64,000 nucleotides of DNA from Pectobacterium zantedeschiae (GCF_004137795.1 NZ_NWTM01000001.1:2717229-2781228); one strand, 5' to 3'; shown: positions 1 to 9,987, counted from the stretch's first letter. Notes: a model not told the origin generated them from the sequence alone. Numbers and translations: made by a program.

Positions 1-43
1 ACTGGCTCAGGAAACGGCTGGTTTTTAATACACGATCAGTCAT
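1..43 (-). CDS. Tad pilus protein, N-terminal fragment (tadF- or tadG-like)
   Basis: The first 14 codons of a gene that continues past the left edge. Its ATG overlaps the stop codon of the tadE-like gene (ATGACTGA arrangement), so the two are translationally coupled. The visible residues (MTDRVLKTSRFLSQ) are a short basic leader, as expected before the membrane helix of a TadF/TadG pseudopilin. In known Tad loci tadE is followed by tadF and tadG. The assignment rests on position only. Confidence 0.45.
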   Translation of the reverse strand, partial: MTDRVLKTSRFLSQ

Positions 44-596
44 TGCGCAGTTCCGTCCCAAACACATGCTTGTACTGATAGCGGAAGGTGTCCCCCAGTG
101 TTAACACTTCCGGCAGCGGCGTAATAAACGCCTTTTTAATCTGCACCGTCACGGACCACACCGGTAGCGTCGTCGTTTCCTCACCCGTGGCGTTATCCTG
201 ACTGCTATTGCCGTTCGTCAACCCGCCAAGCTGGCTAAGATTGTCGAAGTGCAATACGCTGACGGTTAAATCGTCTTCCTTGAGGTAGCCGTAACCCGCT
301 TCAACCATGCGCGCCTTTAGCCGCGTTCCCATCTGTTCTGCACCGTCCGTACCGAGGTTATCAAGACGAAACGTCTGCACGGCTTTATCTAGAGCAGCAC
401 TGCCAACGGCAATCACCAGCCCGATACGAGCCAGTTCAAACAGCATCATCACCCCGACTAGCATCACTGGCACCAGAAATGCCACTTCCGTCGCGATCAC
501 GCCGCACGTGCTGCGCCAGTTGCGTTCATGGCGCGGCACGATGCTTTGCACTGTGCCTTTATCACGCGACGGGCCGAGATTACGAAGCCACACCAT
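36..596 (-). CDS. tadE: TadE-like minor pseudopilin of the Tad pilus
   Basis: 186 residues. A single hydrophobic segment (about residues 33-65) follows a basic N-terminus and contains the ATEVAFLVPV stretch with the conserved glutamate (E37) found in TadE/TadF pseudopilins, which TadV-type peptidase processes. The rest is a periplasmic domain with no recognised motif. The start overlaps the tadD stop by one base, so it belongs to the same operon. TadE and TadF are hard to tell apart by eye; tadE is chosen because it directly follows tadD, as in the Aggregatibacter order. Role: minor pilin needed for Flp fibre assembly. Confidence 0.7.
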   Translation of the reverse strand: MVWLRNLGPSRDKGTVQSIVPRHERNWRSTCGVIATEVAFLVPVMLVGVMMLFELARIGLVIAVGSAALDKAVQTFRLDNLGTDGAEQMGTRLKARMVEAGYGYLKEDDLTVSVLHFDNLSQLGGLTNGNSSQDNATGEETTTLPVWSVTVQIKKAFITPLPEVLTLGDTFRYQYKHVFGTELRND

Positions 597-1447
597 TACT
601 CGGGCGCACTCAATTGCAGGCGCTGACGGCTGGACAACAGCAGCGCTTCACCACGGGATTTATCCTGCTGCATTTGCTGTAAACGCTGATTCAGTGCATC
701 CATCAAGCCATCAATACGCTGCGGCTGGGCAATGGTCTCCAGCGCCGAACGAGCTTCAGCGTCTCTGCCACCAGAAAGGTAAGCCAGTGCCAGGTTCAGC
801 CTGCTGGTTGCGTTGCTTTCATCCACCGAACGCAACAGAGAAATCGCTTTGTCCGCGTTGCCACTCGCCAACCATGAAAGCGCCAGATTGTTAAGTGCCG
901 CAACATCGGCTGGGTTCACCTGCAATGCTTTTTCAAACAGTTGACGCGCTTCAGCGTGTTTACCTGATGCATCCATCACCACGCCCATGCCATTAAGTGC
1001 GCCAGCGTCATTCGACTGTGCTTTCAGCGCACAGGCAAAGTCGGTTTGCGCCATCGCATTACGCCCCAATGCCAACTGTGCACGTCCCATACCCAGACAC
1101 ACCGCCAGTGCTTCTTCCGGCGTCATTTTGTTGGTATCACCGCCCAGCGCCTGACGTGCTCGCCCGTACAGTTCTAACGTCTGCTGTGGCGAACGAGCCA
1201 GAGCCGCAACGCTGGCATACTCGAGCATCTCAGCACCTTTCAGCGCATCACGACTATCGAGGCGGGCATATACTTCCGTCGCTGCTTCCACACGCCCCTG
1301 ATCGCGTAGCAGACGAGCCAGGCGCAGGCCTTCATCCTTGCTGCCTTTAATCGCCATCGAGCTGCCGCATCCCACCAGCACGGTACTGACAATCAGTAAT
1401 GCCAGCATGGGCGCGCCGCGCTTAAGTTTTGCTACCAGATCGACCAT
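596..1447 (-). CDS. tadD: TadD, TPR lipoprotein of the Tad pilus
   Basis: 283 residues from the chosen ATG, which has GGAG about nine bases upstream; a longer reading from 1534 adds 29 non-conserved residues from an AT-rich leader. The N-terminus is a lipoprotein signal with lipobox LVGC (Cys 27 of this start). The body is alpha-helical tetratricopeptide repeats, clearest in the stretch ALNGMGVVMDASGKHAEARQ and the repeat after it. TadD proteins are thought to be outer-membrane-associated assembly factors, possibly pilotins for the secretin. It lies between tadC and tadE on the same strand, about 100 bases after tadC. Confidence 0.85.
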   Translation of the reverse strand: MVDLVAKLKRGAPMLALLIVSTVLVGCGSSMAIKGSKDEGLRLARLLRDQGRVEAATEVYARLDSRDALKGAEMLEYASVAALARSPQQTLELYGRARQALGGDTNKMTPEEALAVCLGMGRAQLALGRNAMAQTDFACALKAQSNDAGALNGMGVVMDASGKHAEARQLFEKALQVNPADVAALNNLALSWLASGNADKAISLLRSVDESNATSRLNLALAYLSGGRDAEARSALETIAQPQRIDGLMDALNQRLQQMQQDKSRGEALLLSSRQRLQLSAPE

Positions 1448-1552
1448 CTTCGATAACTCCATCAGTTGTAACGCTAGTAATTTCCGGTTCATACCGGGAA
1501 TCAATGTTTGTAAAATAAATACTTTTAAAATCAATATTTTAAAAATAAAAAA

Positions 1553-2512
1553 CTATTGCGCCAGCAGGCGAACCACTCGCACCAGCGCGGGCGATGCCAT
1601 AATGGCGATAATCGGTGGCAAAATCAGCGCCATCAACGGCACGCTCAACTGCGCAGGCAATTTCCCGGCCTTCTCTTCCAGCCCCAAAATCAGCGTTTTA
1701 CGGCTTTCATCTGCAATCGTACGCAGCGCCTGAGACAGTGGGGTTCCGTAGCGCTCCGCCTGAATCAGCGTCGCCACCATACTTTCAATCTCGCTGACCC
1801 GTGTACGTTCCGCCAGATGCTTCATCGCCAGCGTACGATCCGACAGGATCTGTAATTCGGCAGCGGTGTAGTGCAATTCATCCGCCATTTCCGGTGAAGA
1901 TAGCCCTAATTCCTTCGATACCACCTGCAACACGCGTCCGATAGGCAGCCCAGCTTCGGCGCAGACCACCATCAGATCCAGCGCGTCCGGCACCGCACGC
2001 GCCAGTTTTTCACCCCGGCTTGCCGCACGCCATTTCAGCCACCACTCCGGCACCATGGAGCCGACAAAGAAGCCGATGAGTCCTGCCGCTACGCCTGTCA
2101 AGCCAGCACGGTCGGCAGGCGGTAGCCATCCCCACACCAGAGCGATAGCGAGCAGCGCCCCAGCGGCAAATTTCCCCATCACCAGCCAGCCCACCGCTTC
2201 GTTACGGCGAAGCCCCGCGAGATCCAGCAGGCGGCGCAGATTGCGGCGATCGCGATCCGATCCCGACAGGCGTTCGCCCTGCGCGGCGAGAGGCTGCAAC
2301 AGCTTTTCCAGCAGGGGAGATAATGTGGTTCCCTGGCCTCTCAGGATGTTTTCCTGAGAGGCCGCCTCTATAGAGGCGCTGGGCAGATGCCCGCGCATGC
2401 GAATTTCCAGCTGTTTATATTGCTGCACTTTGTGCTGTGTCCGCGCCAGATAAATCCCGGCTACCATCAACACTAACGCCAGCAGCAGTAAGGGATCGTC
2501 AAAAACAGTCAT
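1553..2512 (-). CDS. tadC: TadC, inner-membrane platform protein (T2SSF family)
   Basis: 319 residues. An N-terminal membrane segment (about 8-23) is followed by two more hydrophobic segments (about 105-155) and a C-terminal one (about 290-315), around the cytoplasmic helical bundle typical of GspF/T2SSF proteins. The central region has the family pattern of a polar helix (VPDALDLMVVCAEAGLPIG) and a LSEALR-like segment (LSQALRTIADESR). It pairs with TadB to form the inner-membrane platform that couples the TadA ATPase to pilin extrusion. The start lies 14 bases after the tadB stop. Confidence 0.9.
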   Translation of the reverse strand: MTVFDDPLLLLALVLMVAGIYLARTQHKVQQYKQLEIRMRGHLPSASIEAASQENILRGQGTTLSPLLEKLLQPLAAQGERLSGSDRDRRNLRRLLDLAGLRRNEAVGWLVMGKFAAGALLAIALVWGWLPPADRAGLTGVAAGLIGFFVGSMVPEWWLKWRAASRGEKLARAVPDALDLMVVCAEAGLPIGRVLQVVSKELGLSSPEMADELHYTAAELQILSDRTLAMKHLAERTRVSEIESMVATLIQAERYGTPLSQALRTIADESRKTLILGLEEKAGKLPAQLSVPLMALILPPIIAIMASPALVRVVRLLAQ

Positions 2513-2526
2513 GAGTGGCTCTCCCT

Positions 2527-3507
2527 TTACCCTATCCGTTTAACCATAACGTGCGTGATCAACATACCGACCGAGACGCTACACAAGGCGTAAATCAGTA
2601 CCGTTGTCCCCACCGGATCGGAGAACAAGAAACTGAAATCCTCCGGCGATTTAATGTACAAATAGGCCAGACAGCCAGGGAACAGCGCGGCGACAATCTT
2701 GGCCGATGCGCGCGCTTCAGACGTCTTGGATTGCACTTTCAATTGCAGTTCTCGGCGGTCACGCAGCGTCGCAGACAGACGTTCCAGCGTTTCCCCCAGT
2801 CGTCCACCGGCTTCCTGATTGATGATCAAAATCACCACAAAAAAGCGGTACTCAGCCATCGGTACCCGCGTCGCCGAGGCCTGAATCACCTGACGCAGTG
2901 GAATACCGAGTTTCAACCAGTGGTCAATCGTCTTGAATTCATTCGCCAGCGGCCCAGTCAGGTGCTCGGCGACAATCGCAAAGGTATTCGCTACTGGCAC
3001 CCCCGCACGGCAGCTGCGGGTAATCGCATCGATCGCTTCCGGCAGGCTTTCACGCAGCGCCTTCAGATGCTTTTGCAGCGTCGAACGGAACAGCAGCGTG
3101 CCGATGCTGACAAACAACAGCAGCGTAAACATCAGCCCCATCGTGAGGGGCAACAGGGTACGTTGCCCCAAAATCATGCCGAGTATCAGGCTGACCGCTC
3201 CCAACGAGAGAGAACGCTGAAGCAGGTTCTTTTTCCAGCCGATGAACGTCATTTGCGCCCAGAGGATCGCCATCCAACGCCCAATCACAGGGACGCCCAT
3301 CAACGGCGTTTTGATCTCGTCACGCAGGATCGAATCAGAGGCAACTGCGGCGGCCGATGGGCTGACCTCGTTTAAAACCTGCTGCCAGCGCTGCTCACGC
3401 TGTAGACGGCGCTGACGTGATTTTCTCCAGGCGTTGGCTGCCAAAAGCAGCGCCAGCACGCTGAGGAATACCAGTAGCGTGACCAGGTTTAGGCGTAAAT
3501 CACTCAT
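2527..3507 (-). CDS. tadB: TadB, inner-membrane platform protein (T2SSF family)
   Basis: 326 residues, paralogous in layout to TadC: an N-terminal helix (about 7-24), a pair of hydrophobic segments (about 100-140), the T2SSF signature region (LPEAIDAITRSCRAGVPV, then GGRLGETLERLSATLRDR) and a C-terminal hydrophobic segment (about 295-320). It is the second platform subunit. The gene sits 18 bases after tadA on the same strand, consistent with one long tad transcript. Confidence 0.9.
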   Translation of the reverse strand: MSDLRLNLVTLLVFLSVLALLLAANAWRKSRQRRLQREQRWQQVLNEVSPSAAAVASDSILRDEIKTPLMGVPVIGRWMAILWAQMTFIGWKKNLLQRSLSLGAVSLILGMILGQRTLLPLTMGLMFTLLLFVSIGTLLFRSTLQKHLKALRESLPEAIDAITRSCRAGVPVANTFAIVAEHLTGPLANEFKTIDHWLKLGIPLRQVIQASATRVPMAEYRFFVVILIINQEAGGRLGETLERLSATLRDRRELQLKVQSKTSEARASAKIVAALFPGCLAYLYIKSPEDFSFLFSDPVGTTVLIYALCSVSVGMLITHVMVKRIG

Positions 3508-3525
3508 CGGCGTCTCCTCAGTTCA

Positions 3526-4929
3526 TCATTGCGCATCAAACAGATGCGCTTTATCGCTGTAGAACTGTGGGCGCTGAATGTGCTGAACATATTCACCCGT
3601 CAACAGACCCTGCCCATCCATCCCCTGAATGTTGAAGCTGAACAGATCCTGAAGTTGGATCACTTCATTCTCCATGCCACACACTTCGGTGATGGACACC
3701 ACACGACGCATGCCATCACGCATACGTTCGATCTGCACGATCAGGTGAACCGCGCTGGCGATCTGGCGACGGATCGCCATCAGAGGCAGCTGCATGTTCG
3801 CCATCATCACCATGTTTTCCAGGCGCTGTATTGCGTCACGCGAGGTATTGGCGTGCACCGTACACAGCGATCCATCGTGACCAGTGTTCATCGCCTGCAA
3901 CATGTCGAAGCTCTCGCCGCCACGTACTTCACCTAAAATGATACGGTCGGGGCGCATACGCAGGGCGTTACGCATCAGATCGCGCTGATCGACGCGACCA
4001 GTGCCTTCCGCGCTGACCGGACGGGTTTCCAGTCTTACCACGTGTTCTTGCTGCAATTGCAGTTCGGCCGCATCTTCAATGGTGATGATGCGATCGGTGC
4101 TGCCGATCTTCTGCGATAGCGCATTCAGCAAGGTGGTTTTACCCGCGCCCGTGCCGCCGGAGACAATCACGTTAACGCGTGCCTGCATCGCTTTGTTCAG
4201 GACATCCGCCATCGCGTAGGACATGCAGCGGCGCTCTGCCAGCATTTCCAGCGACAGATTGCGGCGCATAAATTTACGGATTGAGATCGTGGTGCCGTCG
4301 ATCGCCAGCGGATAGGTGATCACATTGACGCGGCTGCCATCGGGCAAGCGGGCATCCACCATCGGGCTAGCTTCGTCGATACGGCGTCCCACTGCGGCGG
4401 CAATACGCTGCGCGGTGTTAAACACATGTTCTTCATCGATGAAGGTAATCGGTGACAGCTCCAGTTTGCCAAAGCGCTCGACAAACACCTGACCCGCACC
4501 GTTGACCAGAATATCGTTGACGGTGTCATCCGACAGCAGCGGCTGGATCGGCCCAATCCCCGTCATCTCGTCCAGCATTTCGGTCGCGATGGCCTCCTCT
4601 TCCTGTCGAGAAAGCTGCAACCGTTGCTCATCACAGATGCGGCGGATCACCGTTTCGATCTGCACCAGCAGTTTGTCACGTCCCATCATCGCCGCTTTAC
4701 CGGCATCGATCTGATCGTAGAGCTGTGCGCGAATAATCCGACGCTGGCTGTTCCGGTTGTCAGTCTGGCGGGCTGCGGGCGCGGCTCCAGAAGACGTGTT
4801 CGCCGTTGGCTGTGTGCGATTCTCCGCAGCTGGACGCGTTTTCAGTTCTGCCACGTTGGCAGCAGGCGCGGCCTGAGGCGCACTTTTCCCTGCTTCACTT
4901 TTTTGCAGGTTATTCTTACGAATCAACAT
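3526..4929 (-). CDS. tadA: TadA/CpaF secretion ATPase powering the Flp pilus
   Basis: 467 residues. A variable Ala/Pro-rich N-terminus (1-60) precedes the conserved type II/IV secretion ATPase core. Visible motifs are Walker A GGTGAGKT (258-265), the Asp-box region, Walker [11 protein letters not shown] (330-339) and the His-box [12 protein letters not shown] (350-361). The hexameric ATPase drives pilin polymerisation from the cytoplasmic face of TadB/TadC. All catalytic residues look intact. About 57 bases separate it from tadZ. Confidence 0.96.
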   Translation of the reverse strand: MLIRKNNLQKSEAGKSAPQAAPAANVAELKTRPAAENRTQPTANTSSGAAPAARQTDNRNSQRRIIRAQLYDQIDAGKAAMMGRDKLLVQIETVIRRICDEQRLQLSRQEEEAIATEMLDEMTGIGPIQPLLSDDTVNDILVNGAGQVFVERFGKLELSPITFIDEEHVFNTAQRIAAAVGRRIDEASPMVDARLPDGSRVNVITYPLAIDGTTISIRKFMRRNLSLEMLAERRCMSYAMADVLNKAMQARVNVIVSGGTGAGKTTLLNALSQKIGSTDRIITIEDAAELQLQQEHVVRLETRPVSAEGTGRVDQRDLMRNALRMRPDRIILGEVRGGESFDMLQAMNTGHDGSLCTVHANTSRDAIQRLENMVMMANMQLPLMAIRRQIASAVHLIVQIERMRDGMRRVVSITEVCGMENEVIQLQDLFSFNIQGMDGQGLLTGEYVQHIQRPQFYSDKAHLFDAQ

Positions 4930-4986
4930 GTCCGTAACCCTAAAATAGTCTTTAACCCTTTGAAAAACGGCGAACGCTTAACATCA

Positions 4987-6186
4987 TCAGGCGCGTTTTA
5001 ACCAACGCGAGAACCAGCGTTTTTCAGCTGGTTTGGCACGCACGCCACAGGCCAGATCGACCAATTGGCGCAATCCCTGCTGGAAAGCGGGAGCCGCAGC
5101 CAGATTCAATGCGCCAAGCGCCAGACTCTGCGCTAGCGCGTGACCCGCATTCGGCAGCACGACATCAATCTTCCGGCCGGTAAATTGTTCAAACTGGTCG
5201 CGACTTAACGGCGCAGTTGCAGCAAAACGACTCTGGTTATGCACCAGCAACAGACGCTGCCCTTCGCTTTCGTCACCGATTTCATTCAGCACACGCCGCA
5301 CATTACGCGCATCCTGAAGCGTCAATTCCGTCACGATAATGCGTAGATCCGCGTAGGTCAGTACGTCCAGCGCCCCGGTCGGATAGCTGCTAGGCAGATC
5401 CCAAATCACCTGATTGAACATACGGCACAGCGCACCACCGAGATTCAGCACGTTATCCACATCAACCTGACTTAATTCGCCCAGCTCAGGCTTCTGCGCC
5501 AACAGGTGCAAGCGGGTATCCACCCGTAACATGGCACGCTGCAACAGTCGGGTATCCAGTTCCTGAGTCCCCAACACCGCAGCCAGACCCGCGTCATCGG
5601 TTTGCCCTTGCAGCAGCAGTTGGTCGCCGTTACGACGGTCAAAATCTACCAGCGCCACCGGTAAATGGCGTTCGCCGGACAGCAGGCGGCTCAGCCCCAT
5701 CGCTACAGTGCTGGCACCACTTCCACCGCTGGCGCCGACAACTGCAATAGTTCTGCCCATCCGGGCATATTCTGGTCCCGCCTGTTGGCCTTCACACTTC
5801 GCCAGCGTTGTCGCTAGCAGATCCAGCGTGAGCGGTTTCACCAGGTAGTCCACCACGCCCGCCTGAAGCAGCGCGCGGTATAAACCAACATCTTGCTCTT
5901 TGCCTATCGCAATAACCTGACTGGTGGGGCCGCAGACACTTAGCAATTCTTCCAACGCAGGAAGCGGCCAGTGCGCCCCTTCCAGATCCACCAATAAAAT
6001 GCGCGGCGGTACATTGAGTTCGCACCATTGACGGGCGGCTGCGATACCGCCAGACATCACCGGCACATCAGGCTGCTTCAGGCGAGTAAAGAGATCGCTG
6101 ATATCGGCCACATCGCGTACATCATTGGCGAACGCGACCAGCGGCAGCGCCAGTTCTTCACCATCGTTAGGGGTAATTTCACTCAT
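4987..6186 (-). CDS. tadZ: TadZ/CpaE, receiver-ParA-like localisation protein
   Basis: 399 residues with two domains. Residues about 15-135 form a CheY-like receiver fold (LLVDLEG, then VVDYLVKP near 111-118). Residues from about 145 form a MinD/ParA-type P-loop ATPase. The P-loop reads VGASGGSGAST (150-160), so the signature lysine of the deviant Walker A box is missing, as in other TadZ proteins with weak or no ATPase activity. TadZ proteins mark the pole where the Tad apparatus assembles and recruit TadA. It starts 15 bases after the rcpB-like gene. Confidence 0.9.
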   Translation of the reverse strand: MSEITPNDGEELALPLVAFANDVRDVADISDLFTRLKQPDVPVMSGGIAAARQWCELNVPPRILLVDLEGAHWPLPALEELLSVCGPTSQVIAIGKEQDVGLYRALLQAGVVDYLVKPLTLDLLATTLAKCEGQQAGPEYARMGRTIAVVGASGGSGASTVAMGLSRLLSGERHLPVALVDFDRRNGDQLLLQGQTDDAGLAAVLGTQELDTRLLQRAMLRVDTRLHLLAQKPELGELSQVDVDNVLNLGGALCRMFNQVIWDLPSSYPTGALDVLTYADLRIIVTELTLQDARNVRRVLNEIGDESEGQRLLLVHNQSRFAATAPLSRDQFEQFTGRKIDVVLPNAGHALAQSLALGALNLAAAPAFQQGLRQLVDLACGVRAKPAEKRWFSRWLKRA

Positions 6187-6200
6187 GGAATGTCACGCCC

Positions 6201-6887
6201 TTAATCTTCTTCAAAGTTAATGTCGATGAGCTCTTTCACTTCACCTTTGTGATAGCGTTCGATGCTATTGACCGCCGCCACGCCATCCGCATTGTCCAGC
6301 GCTTTCGCCTGAATCAGATCGCGTGGTTCAGCGACCATCATCGCCAGGTTGTTTTGCGTGGCGCAGCCGAGAGAACCAATCGCCTCATAGGGGTTCACCA
6401 TCAGTTGATTTGGGTCATTGATCGTGCAGCGAGTAGTTTTGACGACCAGCGCCTCGGAGATCACTTCCAGATCGCCAGACTGTCCGCTTGCCGTAGAACG
6501 ACGCATCTGTTTCACATTCTGCGCATTGGCACCGGCATTTTTCAGCACCGTCGCGAGTCGCCCCGCCATCTGCTCGCCGCTCGCGCTATGTGGGATAAGC
6601 GTTAGCGTCTGCGCGGATAACCGGCCCTGATCCTTTAGCATGATATTGAGCTGTTTAAGGGATTCGGGCAGAAAGCCCCGTCCGTTCGGTGCAACCAGCA
6701 GCGGCACGGCCACTGATGAAGGCTGGACGGCGATCGGTTGCAGAGCAGGCTGATCAAAGCGCTGCATACGTACATCATTAATCGGCTTATTCCATCCGCA
6801 TCCTGCCAGCAGAAAAACGGCGGTTAGCACTGCCGCACGCATGTGCAGCGGGCGAAACGGAGGGTGGTTGCTGTTGATCGTTTTCAT
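6201..6887 (-). CDS. rcpB: RcpB/CpaD-like pilus lipoprotein
   Basis: 228 residues. A lipoprotein signal peptide ends in LLAGC (Cys 30). The remainder is a periplasmic domain with a DNPLMVNPYE-like stretch (DPNQLMVNPYEAIGSLGC) that recalls the C-terminal GC..N motif of CpaD proteins (SLGCATQNNLAMM). CpaD/RcpB proteins are outer-membrane partners of the secretin. The identification combines the lipobox, that motif and the position between rcpA and tadZ. Overall similarity cannot be measured here. Confidence 0.7.
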   Translation of the reverse strand: MKTINSNHPPFRPLHMRAAVLTAVFLLAGCGWNKPINDVRMQRFDQPALQPIAVQPSSVAVPLLVAPNGRGFLPESLKQLNIMLKDQGRLSAQTLTLIPHSASGEQMAGRLATVLKNAGANAQNVKQMRRSTASGQSGDLEVISEALVVKTTRCTINDPNQLMVNPYEAIGSLGCATQNNLAMMVAEPRDLIQAKALDNADGVAAVNSIERYHKGEVKELIDINFEED

Positions 6888-6908
6888 ATTTTATTTCCCC
6901 TCACGAAC

Positions 6909-8351
6909 TCAGTAGAGATAGCCGATAGACGCAGAGCGTGGCATGGATGAGTCCAGCATTTTTACGCCTTGTCCCGGCGTCTGAAGATCGCCTGCATTAA
7001 CCGGTTCAACCACATAAGCGGTCGCGATAATCACCAGTTCCGTTTCTTCCTGACTGGTGGACTCGCTTTCAAACAGGCGGCCAAACATCGGGACGCTGCT
7101 CAGTCCCGGCACGCCGTTGATGGTCTGGCTACCTGCGCTACGCAGCATCCCCGCCAGCGCAAAACTCTGTCCGCTGGCCAGTTCAACCGTGGTATCCGCA
7201 CGACGTACCGTTAATGCCGGAATACGCGATCCGCCTTCCAACTGTACGGAACCTACGTCCGTGAGTTCACTGACTTCCGGCGCAATGTGCAGACTGATAC
7301 GATTGGCAGACAGCAGCGTCGGTGTCATACGCAGAATCACACCGTAGGATTTGTAATCGATGCTGACGCTGTTGTTGGTGATCAAGACGATTGGCACTTC
7401 ACCACCCGCAGCAAACGCAGCGGTTTCCCCCGACATCGCCGTCAGGTTGGGTTCGGCCAACACGGTTGCCATGCCCTGCTGGTTCATGGCGGTTAACAAT
7501 CCACTCAGTCTGGAGCGACCGAAGTTCAGGAAGCCCGTATCTGTTGGGTTAGAGAATCTTCCGGTCGCGGCATTAAACAGATTAAGACGCGAACCGCTGC
7601 CCGCACTCATGTTGCCACTTCCCGTGCTCAATGATGCGGCCCAGTTGAACCCGAGTTCGCTGGTCAACTTGCGGGACACTTCCACCACACGCACCTGAAT
7701 ATTGATTTGCGAAGGCGTTTTGATTTTTAGCTGGTTGATCACTTTGCCGGAGGATTCGCTGGAACCAGGCAGTTTTTCGCCACCGCCTCCACCGCCGCCC
7801 CCCTGTCCTCCACCTGAGGACGCACTGATATAAGCCTGTATGCTGTCGATGACGCGCTTGGCATCCTGCGGCGTATCAACGCTGCCGCGCACAATCACGC
7901 CGCTGGGAATCGAGGCTTCCAGTTGAATATCCGCACCGGGGAATTCACGCTTCATGCGTTCACCCAGCGCTTTCAAATCATGTTCAGACACCAGACGAAT
8001 GGCATTGATGACATTGCCATTTTCATCCATCGCATAGAGCGTGGTGATACCGACACTTTTGGCGTAAACAAACAGGTTACCCGGCGAAGGCAGTTCAAAA
8101 CTGGCAATATTCGGATCGGCCACCAGTACGCTATCCGGTGTATCAGCAAGTTGGAGTAACCGTCCCTGATTCACCGTTAGGCGAACCTCATCAGTAATAG
8201 GCGCTGTAGATACCCCAGCAGCTAGCGTGGTCACAGGTAACATCATCGTCGTTAGCGCGACAGGCAATACCGTATTAAACAGGCCAGCGGCCAGCAATCG
8301 TTTGCACGTACCCCGAAAGTCCGATTTCAAAAACAGCGAAAACATCGTCAT
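6909..8351 (-). CDS. rcpA: RcpA/CpaC outer-membrane secretin
   Basis: 480 residues. A long signal peptide (cleavage near residue 45) precedes the pilus N0-type domain (about 52-125, including a VADPNIASFELPSPGNLFVYAK block typical of CpaC), a BON-like region (about 128-178), a Gly-rich linker (about 179-191, containing eight consecutive glycines) and the C-terminal secretin domain. The signature VPxLxxVPxxGxLF is seen as VPGLSSVPMFGRLFES. It forms the multimeric outer-membrane pore for the Flp fibre. It lies 80 bases after rcpC. Confidence 0.93.
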   Translation of the reverse strand: MTMFSLFLKSDFRGTCKRLLAAGLFNTVLPVALTTMMLPVTTLAAGVSTAPITDEVRLTVNQGRLLQLADTPDSVLVADPNIASFELPSPGNLFVYAKSVGITTLYAMDENGNVINAIRLVSEHDLKALGERMKREFPGADIQLEASIPSGVIVRGSVDTPQDAKRVIDSIQAYISASSGGGQGGGGGGGGEKLPGSSESSGKVINQLKIKTPSQINIQVRVVEVSRKLTSELGFNWAASLSTGSGNMSAGSGSRLNLFNAATGRFSNPTDTGFLNFGRSRLSGLLTAMNQQGMATVLAEPNLTAMSGETAAFAAGGEVPIVLITNNSVSIDYKSYGVILRMTPTLLSANRISLHIAPEVSELTDVGSVQLEGGSRIPALTVRRADTTVELASGQSFALAGMLRSAGSQTINGVPGLSSVPMFGRLFESESTSQEETELVIIATAYVVEPVNAGDLQTPGQGVKMLDSSMPRSASIGYLY

Positions 8352-8431
8352 TTACTTAATTTCCGTAATGGGCTTCATTGTTCTATGAGCAGCTCGCGGC
8401 ACTCCGCAGGCTGTCAGATTGCGTATTCGTC

Positions 8432-9382
8432 CTATCGGGATGGGAACGTCACCACGTCTTTTTGGTCACCGCGATACGTTTTCACTTTGTGACCGCCGGC
8501 TCCAGCGGATAAGGCACCATAGATATCCGTAGCCTGTGTCACCGTGGTTACTTCAGAAGGCACAGTCGCTAAATCCCCTGCTTTATCCGTCGTTGCGCCA
8601 CGCAGAGACAGATGCAAAACACCCAGTTCTTTGGCAACGGCCAACATCTCAGCCTGCTTCGGTGTCACTTCCAGCGTGACGGTTTGATAAGTCGTAGAAC
8701 GTGAGCGAGTCCCCGCCGCAGACTCGCGGCTTTTCGCTGTAGCATCAAGCACAGCCCCATCTTCCGACGTATCAAAGCGTGGATATATCGGCGTACTGGT
8801 TTTATCGTTCATCGCCAATACACGTAAATCACGGACTATCGTTTGTGATGCCAACAGAGGCATCACAACGGGTTGGTTACGGCTTACGGGTAACTCTGAC
8901 TGATCGTCTCGTTTCATGCTAAGGATCACATCAACACGATCGCCCGCTGAAACTAACCCGGCATTGCTCGCAATGGCGCTGGTAGGAACGGAGATAGCAC
9001 GCATGCCTTTGCCCAACACAGCAGCGACAAAGCCCGGCTCATTCGGCTTCACAACAACATTATTGTTAAGCCATGTCCCTTCCTTCACGGTTTGACGCAG
9101 AGTTGCGCCAAATAGCAGAGACTGACTATCCTGGCCACGAACGAAGTTAAACGTACGGGAAACCGATTCATCAGTGGTCTGCCAACGCAGCGAAGTAGAA
9201 TCAATGAAATCACCAGGATGCAGATCTTTCGCCGCCACCAAAACAGCGGCTTTTTCCGGCGTTTTAACCACCACCGGAGGCGGTGCTGGGGGTTCAGAAG
9301 AGAGATGGCTACGCACCATCAGCGCAACAATGCCTGCCAGCACGAGTGCGCCTGACAGTACGTATGTAGAGTTCACTTTCAT
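8432..9382 (-). CDS. rcpC: RcpC/CpaB pilus assembly protein (SAF domain)
   Basis: 316 residues. An N-terminal membrane anchor (about 8-25) and a Pro-rich spacer (31-38) lead into an SAF domain (about 45-115: VLVAAKDLHPGDFIDSTSLRW), followed by the RcpC family domain with GMRAISVPTSAIASNAGLVSAGDRVDV (about 127-152). The SAF/antifreeze-like fold is shared with flagellar FlgA. CpaB proteins work in the periplasm with the secretin. The distal third (about 205-316) is variable. Confidence 0.9.
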   Translation of the reverse strand: MKVNSTYVLSGALVLAGIVALMVRSHLSSEPPAPPPVVVKTPEKAAVLVAAKDLHPGDFIDSTSLRWQTTDESVSRTFNFVRGQDSQSLLFGATLRQTVKEGTWLNNNVVVKPNEPGFVAAVLGKGMRAISVPTSAIASNAGLVSAGDRVDVILSMKRDDQSELPVSRNQPVVMPLLASQTIVRDLRVLAMNDKTSTPIYPRFDTSEDGAVLDATAKSRESAAGTRSRSTTYQTVTLEVTPKQAEMLAVAKELGVLHLSLRGATTDKAGDLATVPSEVTTVTQATDIYGALSAGAGGHKVKTYRGDQKDVVTFPSR

Positions 9383-9428
9383 TTCAACTTGCCTACCCTA
9401 GCGTGTGTGTCTTAAAGCTGCGACAGAA

Positions 9429-9980
9429 TTAAAACAAGGGAAAAATCAGGACATACATCGCACCGAACGCGATGGCAACGCCGTAAGGTATGCCTTGAGA
9501 AAGGTCGGCGGGCAACGCAGGTGGCATAGGCAACCGACTCTTGAATACCCGGTTGGTGGTTTGAATGCCCATTGCAACTGCGGTGGGTACGACATTAAGC
9601 AGAGGCAAACTGAGGGCCAGAACACCGCCAGCCAGCGCCGTCACCATGACGAAAACAATCTGGTGCCCTTGCCCAACCCACAGGCACAGTACACTCATCA
9701 GCTTGACATCCCCGGCACCTAATCTGCCGGTGAGGAAAAGCAAAAAACCCACAACCAGTACTGCCGCCGCGCCTGGCAGCGCCCATAGCGTTTTCTGTAG
9801 TGCCAACATATCTAACGCACCGGATTGCAGGACACGTGAAGCGCTGAAGAACAGCCAGCCCAGCAATAAAATCAATACCGCCTGATTCGTGATTTTGCGT
9901 ACTAACAGATCGGTACTGATACACCACAGCAGGCACCCCATCAGCAGTGCCGTCTGCAGCCAATGCGTGTAATCCGCCAT
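9429..9980 (-). CDS. tadV: TadV/CpaA prepilin peptidase (A24 family)
   Basis: 183 residues from the ATG chosen here, seven bases after the flp stop. A reading from 10064 would overlap flp and add 28 unsupported residues. The protein is almost entirely hydrophobic with about six membrane segments. The two catalytic aspartates of A24 peptidases are visible: one in CISTDLLVRKITN (D24) and one in the GxGD motif GRLGAGDVKLMS. It cleaves and probably methylates Flp prepilin and the TadE/TadF pseudopilins. The N-terminal methylase domain of PilD-type enzymes is absent, as in other TadV proteins. Confidence 0.92.
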   Translation of the reverse strand: MADYTHWLQTALLMGCLLWCISTDLLVRKITNQAVLILLLGWLFFSASRVLQSGALDMLALQKTLWALPGAAAVLVVGFLLFLTGRLGAGDVKLMSVLCLWVGQGHQIVFVMVTALAGGVLALSLPLLNVVPTAVAMGIQTTNRVFKSRLPMPPALPADLSQGIPYGVAIAFGAMYVLIFPLF

Positions 9981-9987
9981 CTCGTGC

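Noticed and set aside
7740-7810. Gly-rich coding stretch in rcpA as a repeat or slippage error
   Set aside because: The frame stays open and secretin domains flank it on both sides; Gly-rich linkers are tolerated there.
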